Of a stretch of DNA of 10,623 nucleotides, positions 1-7,559 are shown one piece after another. The number at the start of each line of letters is the position of its first letter. The first letter of the stretch is position 1. The position numbers were made by a program, and so were the translations under genes. The DNA is from DATEGZ01 sp035279905 (GTDB taxonomy: Bacteria; Acidobacteriota; Vicinamibacteria; Vicinamibacterales; SCN-69-37), in assembly GCA_035279905.1 (NCBI GenBank), contig DATEGZ010000022.1, positions 1-10,623 on the forward strand, read 5' to 3'. Below the pieces are notes generated by a model, which ran no database searches, was not told the origin of the DNA, and was given only the letters and a program-made list of their open reading frames with translations.

Positions 1-733
1 AGCCGCCGATCGTCAGATGCAGTCCGTTGCGTGACACGGTGTACGTACCCGTGTTGCGGGGATCCTGCGCGAGCGCCGCGTCGAAGTCGAACTGCGCGGG
101 ATCGCCGTTCGGCGCCTGGATGCCGTCGTAGGCGCGAAAGACGCGACCATCATCCGAAAAGAGATAGAAGTGCTGCGCCGGCACATGACCGCCCGAACCG
201 GCGCCCGCGCCGTACGAGAGATCGCTGACGAACTTCATCTTGACGCCCGCGTAGAGCCCCGCGACTGCCGCGTACCGCCGCCGCGCCTCGTCGTCGATCG
301 GCGCCGGCGCGGGGCGCCCGCCGACGCTCAGCGATGACAGCACGAGGTCGAGCGACGGCTTCATGATCTGCCAGCTCTGCGGATCGATCGCGTGGGCGTC
401 GACGATCGCCGCCTGCCGGCCGGAGACGATGACGAGCCGCATGCGCGGCCGGGGAATGCCGACGGGGTTGTCCACAAAGGTCGCGAAGAACGCCGCGTCG
501 GCGCCCTGCACCGTCCACGTGTAAAACTCCGGCGGTGCTGCAACACCTTCCTCGAGAAAGCGCGGATCGATCCAGCCCTGCAAGAGCGTCGCCTGAAACA
601 CCTGCGCGATGTCGCCGTCGAACGGCCGGAACGGATAGACCTGAAATGACGCGTTGCACTCGCGCGAGCTGTAGTCGTCGGGCGGAACAATCGCGCTGTG
701 CATGAACGTGGCGGGCACGGAGTAGTTCAGCAT
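1..733 (-). CDS. Uncharacterised protein, C-terminus outside the window
   Basis: The minus frame is open from the ATG at 733 to the left edge, giving 244 residues with no stop, so the 3' end is missing. The start is supported by GGAGG four bases upstream and by position, 13 nt after the stop of the transporter gene. I do not recognise the family. There is no signal peptide or membrane segment. Residues 1-137 are mixed alpha/beta and end in a helix-like stretch (KPSLDLVLSSLSV). This loosely recalls the PsbP/DcrB-like pattern, but I cannot assign it. A Pro-rich linker (about 138-148) leads to a second part with beta-rich features (QHFYLFSDDGRVFRAYDG at 187-204, GTYTVSRNGLHLTIGG at 229-244), of a kind common in small beta-barrel or lipocalin-like proteins. 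As the last visible gene of the leftward operon, it is presumably co-expressed with the transporter and phosphatase. Its function is unknown. Confidence 0.8.
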   Translation of the reverse strand, partial: MLNYSVPATFMHSAIVPPDDYSSRECNASFQVYPFRPFDGDIAQVFQATLLQGWIDPRFLEEGVAAPPEFYTWTVQGADAAFFATFVDNPVGIPRPRMRLVIVSGRQAAIVDAHAIDPQSWQIMKPSLDLVLSSLSVGGRPAPAPIDDEARRRYAAVAGLYAGVKMKFVSDLSYGAGAGSGGHVPAQHFYLFSDDGRVFRAYDGIQAPNGDPAQFDFDAALAQDPRNTGTYTVSRNGLHLTIGG

Positions 734-737
734 GCTG

Positions 738-744
738 CCTCCCC
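738..744 (-). promoter_or_regulatory. Ribosome binding site of the leftmost gene
   Basis: Read on the minus strand this is GGGGAGG, containing a complete GGAGG core four bases before the ATG at 733. It lies between the transporter stop (747-749) and the start. It is the clearest Shine-Dalgarno match in the minus-strand block and fixes the start of the edge gene. Confidence 0.6.
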
Positions 745-746
745 GG

Positions 747-3302
747 TCAGTTCGGCTTCGGTGAGCCTCCGGACGCCGCGCTGAACCCGAGGAACCGGTC
801 GGCGAGCTTGACCCGCTCGGCGATCGTCACCTCGCTGTCGAGCAGCGGCACGATGAGCGTGCGCAGCTGGGGGCTGAGGATATTGTCGAGGAACTCGAGT
901 GCGTTGGCGTGCATCACCGCGTCGGACGAGTGCGCGCCGGCGTAGGCTTCCTTCAAGTCCAGCGAGGGCGAGAGCAGCTTCATCAGGCGGAAAATCCGCT
1001 CGAGCTCGTGCTCCATCGACGTCTTGAGGGCCGCGTCGGGCACGCCGCCGAGCGTGCCGAGGAGCTGATACGACCGGTAGTGCCCCATCAGCTCCGCGAT
1101 CATCACCGCGTCCACGGTCTGCCGGTCGAGCACGAGATCGCGCGTCGTCTCCTGCAGCTTGTTGAGCGCGGAGATCACGCGGAATCGCAGCGTGAGATCG
1201 GGCTCGAGCAGCGCGTCGCCCAGCGCGCCGGCCGCCGACGCGCTGCCGATCTTGCGCAGGACCTCGGGAATCGCCTGGCGGATCGGGAGCGACTCGTCCG
1301 GATCGACGAGATGGTCGCGCAGGGTGCCGACGACGCCGTCCTCGAACATGACGAGCGAGTCGACCGCGTCGGTCCGCAGGTCCGGACGCGCCAGGTGGCC
1401 GATCATCGCCGGGACGAAGCGGCGGCGCCGGCGCTGTCCCGCGGCGCGCAGCGCTTCCCGCACGACCTCGGGATCGCCGTCGGTCAGGAGCGCTTCCAGC
1501 TGGTCTTCGAAGTGATCCGGAAGGGACGCGAGCACGCGCGCGGCCTCGAGACGCGTTTCGCGGCTGCCGTCGCCCGCCTCCTGCACCATCCGATCGAGGA
1601 TCATCGCGGCCGCGTCGAGATTCTGGCCGTCGCCCGGCCGGCCGAGGAACGCGACCGCCGCGGATCGCACCGTGGCGCTCGAGAACTCGTCGAGCTGTTC
1701 GATCTGCGACAACGGATCGACGTGGTCGTGCCGAGTCAGGTATCGCAGCGCCTCCGTCCGCACCGCCAGATCCTCGTCGCGCAACAGCGCGCTGACCTGC
1801 GGACGAACCGACGCGTCCCCCGCCTCGTCGAGGATCGCGATCGCCTTGGTCCGCACTTCCGCCGCCGGGTGCGCCAGCAGCTTGCGGACGGCCGCGTGCG
1901 ACTGCATGCGCTGCCCCATCTCGAACAGCGTGAGGCCGTACAGCACGTCCTTCGCGTGCGGCGAGCTGAGCTTCTCGGCCAGCACGTTCGTCGTCGACTG
2001 ATCCAGCGTCGGCACCGAGATGTCGGCGGGACGCAGGCTGACGCTCTGGATGTTCGCGCGCAGCGTGCCGACGTACTGGCGCCGCGCGACGACAGCCGAG
2101 ACGATCCACGCGCCGACGAGCACGATCGTGATGACGCTGATCTCCCGCGGCGTGAAGCGCAGCTTCGTCGCGAAGAGCAACAGGGTCAGCCCCGCGAGGC
2201 CGTCGCCGACCTTCCACACGACGGTGTCGATGAACGACTTGACCTGCAGCTTGATCTTCGCGGGCACGGGCAGGTACAGGAGCTGGATCGCGGACGTGTC
2301 GGCCGAGTACCGAATCACGACGTCGCTCGATCGCAGGAACGTCGCGGCCCACACCGTGCCCCACACGAGCACGGCCACCGATCCTGCCATCAGGAGCACC
2401 GGGAGAATCAGCAGCGTCAGCCCGACGCCGAACCGGCGCAGCAGCTTCGCCGTCAGCACCAGCTGCGCGACGAGCGAGATGATGCCCGTGTACGCCGTGA
2501 CGGCGCCGAAGAAGTACGTCAGCTGATCTTTCTGCGCGAACGCTTCCTTGGCGATCGACTTGTACTGCCAGCCGGCGACGGTCGTGACGACCGATCCCAG
2601 CAGGATCAGCGCGGCGATCGCGCGAAGGTGCGGCGACTGGCCCACCAGCCGCGCGCTCTCCCGCAGGCTGCGGGGCACCTCGCCCTCCGGATCGTGCGAT
2701 CCCTCGTGCGCCTGCTGTTTCCAGACGAGCGCCACGAGCGGAGCGCTCAGGAGCAGCAGGCCGACCATGAACAGCAGGATCGCGTCCGTGCCGAGCGTGT
2801 GGACGATCGTCTGCGTCAGAAAACCGGCGACGATCCCGCCGACGATGCCGCCGCTGCCGAGCAGGCCGAACAGCCGCTTGGACTCGCGCGTCGTCCAGAC
2901 GGCGTTGGCCAGCATCCACACCTGCGAGATCGCGAGGATGCCGCAGATGCCGACCCACACGTAGTAGACCGCGGAGACTGCCTTCAGCTTCTCGACGTGC
3001 AGACCCCACCAGAACAGCGGCAGCATCACCGAGTAGACGAGCAGCGTGCCGATCTGCAGGTTGCGCAGGTTGCCGCCGCGGCTCGCGCGCAGGTAGATCG
3101 CGATGAGCACGCCGGAGAGCACCGCCACGGCGATGTCTGCGTACGGCAGCACCGTCCGATCGAAGCTGTCGAGGAAGATCGAGTCCCGGGAATTTCGCCC
3201 GAGCATGTAGAACGTGATGATCAGGAAGTAGTACAGGAACAGCGGCAGGCCGCGGCCGAAGTCGCCCGGACGCAGGTTGAAGAAGCGGTTGACGGCTTCC
3301 AT
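747..3302 (-). CDS. ATP/ADP-translocase-like (NTT/TLC) transporter fused to HEAT repeats
   Basis: 851 residues in two halves. Residues about 18-406 form some 11-12 hydrophobic helices (around 18-36, 53-70, 83-100, 112-131, 148-165, 173-193, 228-245, 262-284, 293-320, 358-377, 388-405). They carry segments I associate with the ATP:ADP antiporter/MFS-related family: YYFLIITFYMLGRNSRDS near 24-41, SARLVGQSPHLRAIA near 216-230, and YLPVPAKIKLQVKSFIDTVV near 343-362. Residues about 430-840 are soluble and helical, with HEAT-like hairpins (AEVRTKAIAILDEAG at 481, EDLAVRTEALRYL at 510, ETRLEAARVLASLP at 582, DPEVVREALRAAG at 610, LPIRQAIPEVLRKIG at 672). Canonical NTT proteins have about 500 residues, so the tail is a large addition. 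Whether it moves nucleotides is unknown; free-living bacteria have no evident need to import ATP, so a signalling or different substrate role is possible. The ATG lies 3 nt after the phosphatase stop, implying translational coupling. No strong Shine-Dalgarno is seen. Confidence 0.88.
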   Translation of the reverse strand: MEAVNRFFNLRPGDFGRGLPLFLYYFLIITFYMLGRNSRDSIFLDSFDRTVLPYADIAVAVLSGVLIAIYLRASRGGNLRNLQIGTLLVYSVMLPLFWWGLHVEKLKAVSAVYYVWVGICGILAISQVWMLANAVWTTRESKRLFGLLGSGGIVGGIVAGFLTQTIVHTLGTDAILLFMVGLLLLSAPLVALVWKQQAHEGSHDPEGEVPRSLRESARLVGQSPHLRAIAALILLGSVVTTVAGWQYKSIAKEAFAQKDQLTYFFGAVTAYTGIISLVAQLVLTAKLLRRFGVGLTLLILPVLLMAGSVAVLVWGTVWAATFLRSSDVVIRYSADTSAIQLLYLPVPAKIKLQVKSFIDTVVWKVGDGLAGLTLLLFATKLRFTPREISVITIVLVGAWIVSAVVARRQYVGTLRANIQSVSLRPADISVPTLDQSTTNVLAEKLSSPHAKDVLYGLTLFEMGQRMQSHAAVRKLLAHPAAEVRTKAIAILDEAGDASVRPQVSALLRDEDLAVRTEALRYLTRHDHVDPLSQIEQLDEFSSATVRSAAVAFLGRPGDGQNLDAAAMILDRMVQEAGDGSRETRLEAARVLASLPDHFEDQLEALLTDGDPEVVREALRAAGQRRRRRFVPAMIGHLARPDLRTDAVDSLVMFEDGVVGTLRDHLVDPDESLPIRQAIPEVLRKIGSASAAGALGDALLEPDLTLRFRVISALNKLQETTRDLVLDRQTVDAVMIAELMGHYRSYQLLGTLGGVPDAALKTSMEHELERIFRLMKLLSPSLDLKEAYAGAHSSDAVMHANALEFLDNILSPQLRTLIVPLLDSEVTIAERVKLADRFLGFSAASGGSPKPN

Positions 3303-3305
3303 GGC

Positions 3306-4427
3306 CTACTTGAGCACCTTGACGCCGTCCGGGTAGATCGCCCGCACGTGTCCGTCGGCGATCTCGAGCGCCGACGCGTGGCCGTGATCGACGTAGCCCC
3401 GAAGCATGCCGGTGTCGATGAGGTACACCTTGTCGCCAAATCGCTGCACGATCTCTCCCGGTTCCGGCGTGTGCCCGACGACGAGCCGCGCGACGCCCAT
3501 CGCGTCGAGCGCTTTCGTCACGATCGGCTCGGCGTCGGCGTCCGGCAGCTTTGCCAGATCGCGCGACCACAGCGGGCCGATCTCGCTGATCGTGAACCAC
3601 TTGTCGAGCGTCACGAGCGGCAGCACCTCTTCGATCTTCCGCTGCGCGCCTGCCGCCACGCCCGTCATCACTTCCTGGAGCGTCGAGAACGGCAGCGCCA
3701 TCTTGTGCGCCACGAGAAACTGTCGGGCGTCGTCGAATGCCTTGATCTCGGCGGCGACGCGCTCGTTGAGGCGGCCGATCGACCACGTCGAGATCTCCGC
3801 GCTCACCCCGCCGTGCACGAACGCGGTGTCGTCGACCTTGACGACGGCCGGCAGCGACCGCAGCCAGCGGCCGTACTTGCCGTCGGGGCCGAACGCGTCG
3901 CGTTGCTCGACGAAGCCCGGCGGATGCGCCGCCATCCATTCGTCGCGCGATTGCGGCGGGGTCTTGCCGCTCAGATCGACGTAGTCCTCGTAGGCGGCCG
4001 TCCGGCGCTTCTCCGAGTCCTTGTCCACGAAGGTCGCGTAGTCCTCCGGCGTGACGTACCGCAGGTCGCCGTACATGTTCATCACTTCGTGATTGCCGAG
4101 GGCGACCAGCACGCGTCCGTCGGTTCGGCGCGCGTCCTTCTGCAGCGCCATCACGAGGTCGAGCACGCCGCGCGACTTCGGGCCGCGGTCGATCATGTCG
4201 CCGAGCTGGACGAGCGTGGTCGCGCCGCCCGCCCACTTGCCGGCGGCGTCGAGCACCTGCGCGCGCTGAAGGATCGCGATGAACGCGTCGAGATCGCCGT
4301 GCACGTCGGCGACGGCGACGATGCGCCTGGCCGCGGCGCGCGCGGAGACGTCAGCGGTCGATGGTTGGGTCAGGGTGGCGGCCACCACGACACACGCGAA
4401 CAGCAGAACGCGGGCGAGCGACGCCAT
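3306..4427 (-). CDS. Exported PPP-family phosphatase, Shewanella-like (SLP/Shelph) type
   Basis: 373 residues from the ATG at 4427. A short basic n-region (MASLAR), a hydrophobic core (about 7-20) and small residues around 23-31 (PSTADVSA) form a signal peptide, so the enzyme should act in the periplasm or outside. The dinuclear-metal phosphoesterase motifs are all present: DVHGD at 41-45, GDMIDRG at 76-82, GNHE at 111-114 followed by VMNMYGDLRYV (a hallmark of SLP phosphatases), HGG at 205-207, GPLWSRD at 284-290 and GHT at 318-320. Known members dephosphorylate Tyr or Ser/Thr residues; the substrate here is unknown. A TTG at 4461-4463, overlapping the upstream TGA as TTGA, could add 12 residues. 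I prefer the ATG because it gives a conventional signal peptide and has AGG seven bases upstream. It follows the DinB-like gene by 32 nt and precedes the transporter by 3 nt. Confidence 0.9.
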   Translation of the reverse strand: MASLARVLLFACVVVAATLTQPSTADVSARAAARRIVAVADVHGDLDAFIAILQRAQVLDAAGKWAGGATTLVQLGDMIDRGPKSRGVLDLVMALQKDARRTDGRVLVALGNHEVMNMYGDLRYVTPEDYATFVDKDSEKRRTAAYEDYVDLSGKTPPQSRDEWMAAHPPGFVEQRDAFGPDGKYGRWLRSLPAVVKVDDTAFVHGGVSAEISTWSIGRLNERVAAEIKAFDDARQFLVAHKMALPFSTLQEVMTGVAAGAQRKIEEVLPLVTLDKWFTISEIGPLWSRDLAKLPDADAEPIVTKALDAMGVARLVVGHTPEPGEIVQRFGDKVYLIDTGMLRGYVDHGHASALEIADGHVRAIYPDGVKVLK

Positions 4428-4459
4428 CGGGCGGCCTGATTCTCTCCGTTCCGTGCCGG

Positions 4460-5026
4460 TCAAGCAAGGCGGCCGGTCCTGGGGTCCTCCACCTTGTACG
4501 TCGTGCCGGCCTTGGCCACGTCGAATTCCTTCGACTTGCCGCGGGGGATGCTCAGCGTCTTCCAGCCCGCGCCCGCGTAGTGCTTGGCGAGCAGCACGAT
4601 CTGCCCGACGTGCGCGGCGTAGTGCGTCAGCTGCCGGTGGAGGGCTTCGACGACGGAATGCGCTTCACCGCGAACGGTGACGGTGCGATCGAGATCGGCA
4701 GGCCGGAGCGCCGCGATCGTGTCGAGCGTCACGCGCCAGCCGTCCTCCCACGACGCGAGCACGTGCGCGCGCGAGTCGGCGCGCTCGATCTCGAACTCGC
4801 GATCGCGCTCGCGAGTGGGCTTCTCGCCGTCCGTGGTCAGGAAATCCGTCCAGCGCGACCGCATGTTGCCCGCGACGTGCTTCATCAACACCGCGATGCT
4901 GTTGGACTCGGCGTCGAGCGTGGCGAAGAGCTCCGGGTCGCCGACCTGCGCGACCGCCTTGTCCGCCTGGGCCTTCAGCTTGCGAAACTGGACGAGGATG
5001 TCGTCGAGGTAGTGTTGGTCGTTCAT
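4460..5026 (-). CDS. DUF1572 / DinB-like four-helix metal-site protein
   Basis: 188 residues from the ATG at 5026. The segment LMKHVAGNMRSRWTDFLTTD (47-66), followed by GEKPTRERDREF, is characteristic of DUF1572, a branch of the DinB/YfiT-like superfamily. The metal-binding histidine triad is visible: H50 in helix 2, and H135 and H139 in the late HYAAH motif, which continues as VGQIVLLAKHYAG. DinB-like proteins include thiol-dependent transferases and many members of unknown role; this subgroup has no firm reaction that I know of. The frame stays open upstream to 5281, but that part reads into the opposite-strand antiporter gene and looks Ser/Thr/Arg-rich and non-native, so I choose MNDQHYL. 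No Shine-Dalgarno precedes this ATG, but a -10-like TATCAT lies six bases upstream, suggesting a leaderless start. It is the first gene of the leftward block. Confidence 0.88.
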   Translation of the reverse strand: MNDQHYLDDILVQFRKLKAQADKAVAQVGDPELFATLDAESNSIAVLMKHVAGNMRSRWTDFLTTDGEKPTRERDREFEIERADSRAHVLASWEDGWRVTLDTIAALRPADLDRTVTVRGEAHSVVEALHRQLTHYAAHVGQIVLLAKHYAGAGWKTLSIPRGKSKEFDVAKAGTTYKVEDPRTGRLA

Positions 5027-5032
5027 GGAGAA

Positions 5033-5038
5033 ATGATA
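5033..5038 (-). promoter_or_regulatory. Possible -10 element for a leaderless leftward transcript
   Basis: On the minus strand this reads TATCAT, five of six bases of the sigma-70 -10 consensus, followed by six bases and the ATG at 5026. Standard -10 to start spacing would put +1 on or beside the A of the ATG, so the mRNA would be leaderless. This agrees with the absence of a Shine-Dalgarno. I see no good -35 match 16-18 bases upstream, so the call is tentative. Confidence 0.4.
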
Positions 5039-5060
5039 CCGTTTTCGGGCAGGTCCCCTT

Positions 5061-7559
5061 CTGCCCATCACGCTGCTCGTCCTCGCCGGACTGCTCGTCC
5101 TCGTCAGCCTGATCCAGCGCCTCGCCGCGCGGGTGGCGCTGCCATCTTCGGTACTGCTGGCGGGCGCGGGCATCGCGCTCGGCACGTTCGCGACGATCGT
5201 GCAGCACGCGGAGGCCGGCGGCGTGCTCGGCAAGTTCGCGCTCGCGTTCTCGACCCTGCCGATTGGCTCCGACGCGTTCATCTACATCCTGCTGCCCGCG
5301 CTGCTCTTCCAGTCGGCGCTGACGATCGAGGTCGCGCAGATGCTGGAGGACGCCGCGCCGATTCTGCTGCTCGCCATCGTCGCGGTCGTCGTCGCCACGG
5401 TCGTGATCGGGTTCGCGCTGGCGCCGTTCGCGGGCGTGTCGATCATCGCGTGCCTGGCGCTCGGCGCGATCGTCGCGACGACCGATCCGGTCGCGGTGAT
5501 TGCGATCTTTCGTGACGTCGGCGCGCCGTCGCGCCTCATCCGGCTCGTCGAGGGCGAGAGCCTGCTCAACGACGCCGCGGCCATCACGCTCTTCACCGCG
5601 CTCCTCGAGTGGCTGCTCGGCGGGCACCACAGCGCGTCGGCGACGGCCGTCGAGTTCGTGCGGACGCTCGTGGGCGGCGTCGTCATCGGTCTGATTGGCG
5701 CCCGGCTCGTCATCGCGCTGCTCTCGTGGCTGCGCGACCTCCGGCCGGCGCAGGTCACGCTGACGCTCGCGCTGCCCTACGTCGTCTTCATCGCCGGCCA
5801 GTACTGGCTGGACGTGTCGGGCGTGGTGGCCGCGGTCACGGCCGGCCTGGTGCTGAGCGCGCTCGGCCAGCCGAAGATCGCGCCGGCGGACTGGCGCTTC
5901 CTCCACGATCTGTGGGAACAGCTCGCGTTCTGGGCCAGCTCGCTGATTTTCATCCTCGCGTCGTTGATGGTGCCGAAGCTGCTGCTCGACGTCGGCTGGT
6001 CGGACCTGATCAGCCTGCTCGTGCTCGTCCTCGCGGCGCTCGCAGGACGCGCCGTCGTGTTGTGGGGACTGCTGCCGCTCCTGAGCGGCGTCGGTCTGGG
6101 CCAGCGCGTCGACAACAAGTACAGGGTCGTCATCCTGTGGGGCGGCCTGCGCGGAGCCGTCACGTTGGCACTGGCGCTCGCCGTCACCGAGACCACGAAG
6201 ATTCCGCACGATGTGCAGCGATTCATCGCCGTGCTCGCGACGGGCTTCGTCCTGTTCACCCTGCTCGTCCAGGGGCTGACGCTGCGCCCGTTGATTCGCC
6301 TGCTCCGTCTCGATCGGTTGTCGCCGGCCGATCAGGCGCTGCGCGCGCAGGTCCTGGCCCTCTCGCGCCGCCGCGTCGTCGAGGCCGTGCGCACGATCGG
6401 ACGGGAGTACAAGTTCGACGACGAGCTGATCGGCAACGCGGTGACGACGTACCACCCGACGTCGAGCGACGCCCCGCTCGTGAGCGCGGCGGCGCACGAT
6501 CCGGACGGCGCGGTGCGACTCGGACTGGTTGCCCTCGCGAGCCGCGAGCGCGAGCTCGTGCTGCAGCATTTCGCCGCCCGGACGGCGTCCGGCCGGGTCG
6601 TCGAGGAGCTGCTCGAAGATGTGGACCGGCTGATCGACCGCACGCGCCTGCGCGGGCACAGCGAGTACGTGAAAGCGGCCGAGCAGACGATCGAGTTCCC
6701 GTGGCAGGTCCGGCTCGCGCAGATTCTCCACCGCCGGCTGGGGATCCAGCAGCCGCTGGTGGATCGGCTGGCCGATCGGTTCGAACGGTTGCTCGTCAGC
6801 CGGATCGTGCTCGAAGAGGTGGCGCCGTACATCGGCGAGACGCTGACGCCGCTGGTCGGCGAGCCGCCGGCCGAGATCGTGCGCGAGGCGCTGAGGCAGC
6901 GGCAGCAGATGACCGACGCGGCGCTCGAAGCCATGCGCGCGCAGTACGGCGCGTACTCGCACCTGCTCGAGCAGCGCTTCCTCAATCGCGTCGCGCTGCG
7001 GCGCGAGGACCTCGAGTATCGGACGCTCTTCGAGGAACGCCTGATCGGTCCGGAGCTGTTCGGCGCGCTCGGCCGCGATCTGCAGGCGGCGCGGGCGCGC
7101 ATCGAGCGGCGGCCGCACCTCGATCTCGGCCTGGACGCGCGGGCGCTCGTCGCCCACGTCTCGCTGCTGGCCGGGCTGACGCCGGATCAGCTGGATCGAG
7201 TCGCGCGGCTGCTCCGGACACGGCTCGCCGTGCCCGACGAGCGGTTGATTGCCGCCGGCGAGCGCGGCGACGCGATGTACTTCATCGCGTCGGGCGTCGT
7301 GATGGTGAAAGGCCCGGGCCAGACGGTCGGGCCGCCCATCCTCCTCACCCGCGGTGATTTCTTCGGCGAGATGGCGCTCGTGCTCGATCAGCCCCGGCAA
7401 GCGGACGTGATCGCGCTGTCGTACTGCCAGCTGCTCGTGCTCGAGCGACGGGACTTCCAGGGGCTCGTGCGGAGCCATCGCGCGATCCGCACGCAGATCG
7501 AGCGCGCGGTGGCCGATCGCGCGCGGATGAACGAAGCGCGCCCGGAGAGCCCGCAATGA
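5061..7559 (+). CDS. CPA1/NhaP-type cation/proton antiporter with C-terminal cNMP-binding domain
   Basis: Numbering from the CTG at 5061 (832 residues). Residues 1 to about 410 are a multi-helix sodium/proton exchanger domain with ATTDPVAV (T141-D142-P143), the ion-site motif EGESLLND (164-171), and WGGLRGAVTLALAL from 360. About 435-690 is a helical cytosolic linker. About 697-810 is a cyclic-nucleotide-binding domain: SLLAGLTPDQLDRVARLL, GERGDAMYFIASG, then FGEMAL at 768-773 and R779. The normal Ser/Thr between the phosphate-binding Arg and Ala is Gln (R-Q-A). Exchanger plus CNBD architecture also occurs in plant SOS1 and sperm SLC9C. Start problem: the first conventional codon is GTG 5133, which deletes helix 1 (LPITLLVLAGLLVLVSLIQRL). 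The frame is open from 5037 and AGG lies seven bases before the CTG. A CTG start or a small indel after the ATG at 5033 are the options. The stop overlaps the next start (ATGA). Confidence 0.9.
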   Translation: MPITLLVLAGLLVLVSLIQRLAARVALPSSVLLAGAGIALGTFATIVQHAEAGGVLGKFALAFSTLPIGSDAFIYILLPALLFQSALTIEVAQMLEDAAPILLLAIVAVVVATVVIGFALAPFAGVSIIACLALGAIVATTDPVAVIAIFRDVGAPSRLIRLVEGESLLNDAAAITLFTALLEWLLGGHHSASATAVEFVRTLVGGVVIGLIGARLVIALLSWLRDLRPAQVTLTLALPYVVFIAGQYWLDVSGVVAAVTAGLVLSALGQPKIAPADWRFLHDLWEQLAFWASSLIFILASLMVPKLLLDVGWSDLISLLVLVLAALAGRAVVLWGLLPLLSGVGLGQRVDNKYRVVILWGGLRGAVTLALALAVTETTKIPHDVQRFIAVLATGFVLFTLLVQGLTLRPLIRLLRLDRLSPADQALRAQVLALSRRRVVEAVRTIGREYKFDDELIGNAVTTYHPTSSDAPLVSAAAHDPDGAVRLGLVALASRERELVLQHFAARTASGRVVEELLEDVDRLIDRTRLRGHSEYVKAAEQTIEFPWQVRLAQILHRRLGIQQPLVDRLADRFERLLVSRIVLEEVAPYIGETLTPLVGEPPAEIVREALRQRQQMTDAALEAMRAQYGAYSHLLEQRFLNRVALRREDLEYRTLFEERLIGPELFGALGRDLQAARARIERRPHLDLGLDARALVAHVSLLAGLTPDQLDRVARLLRTRLAVPDERLIAAGERGDAMYFIASGVVMVKGPGQTVGPPILLTRGDFFGEMALVLDQPRQADVIALSYCQLLVLERRDFQGLVRSHRAIRTQIERAVADRARMNEARPESPQ

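Noticed and set aside
727..4236. Minus-strand open frame of 1169 codons running across the phosphatase and transporter genes in another frame
   Set aside because: Low-complexity Arg/Ala/Gly/Asp composition, and it spans two genes with recognisable domains in their own frames.
4394..4427. Lipoprotein signal in the phosphatase (Cys at residue 12)
   Set aside because: The residues before the Cys (LLFAC) fit the lipobox poorly and the hydrophobic core continues beyond it; a signal-peptidase-I-type peptide fits better.
909..4439. Plus-strand open frame of 1176 codons opposite the transporter and phosphatase genes
   Set aside because: The translation is dominated by Arg, His, Asp, Glu and Gln without domains. 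It is the antisense shadow of two real genes in GC-rich DNA.
5027..5281. N-terminal extension of the DinB-like gene up to an ATG at 5281
   Set aside because: The added 85 residues are Ser/Thr/Arg/Pro-rich and opposite the antiporter's conserved N-terminus; DUF1572 proteins start near MNDQHYL.
4665..7556. Minus-strand open frame of 963 codons opposite the antiporter
   Set aside because: Antisense shadow: charged low-complexity translation with no membrane or enzyme motif, lying opposite a clear antiporter.
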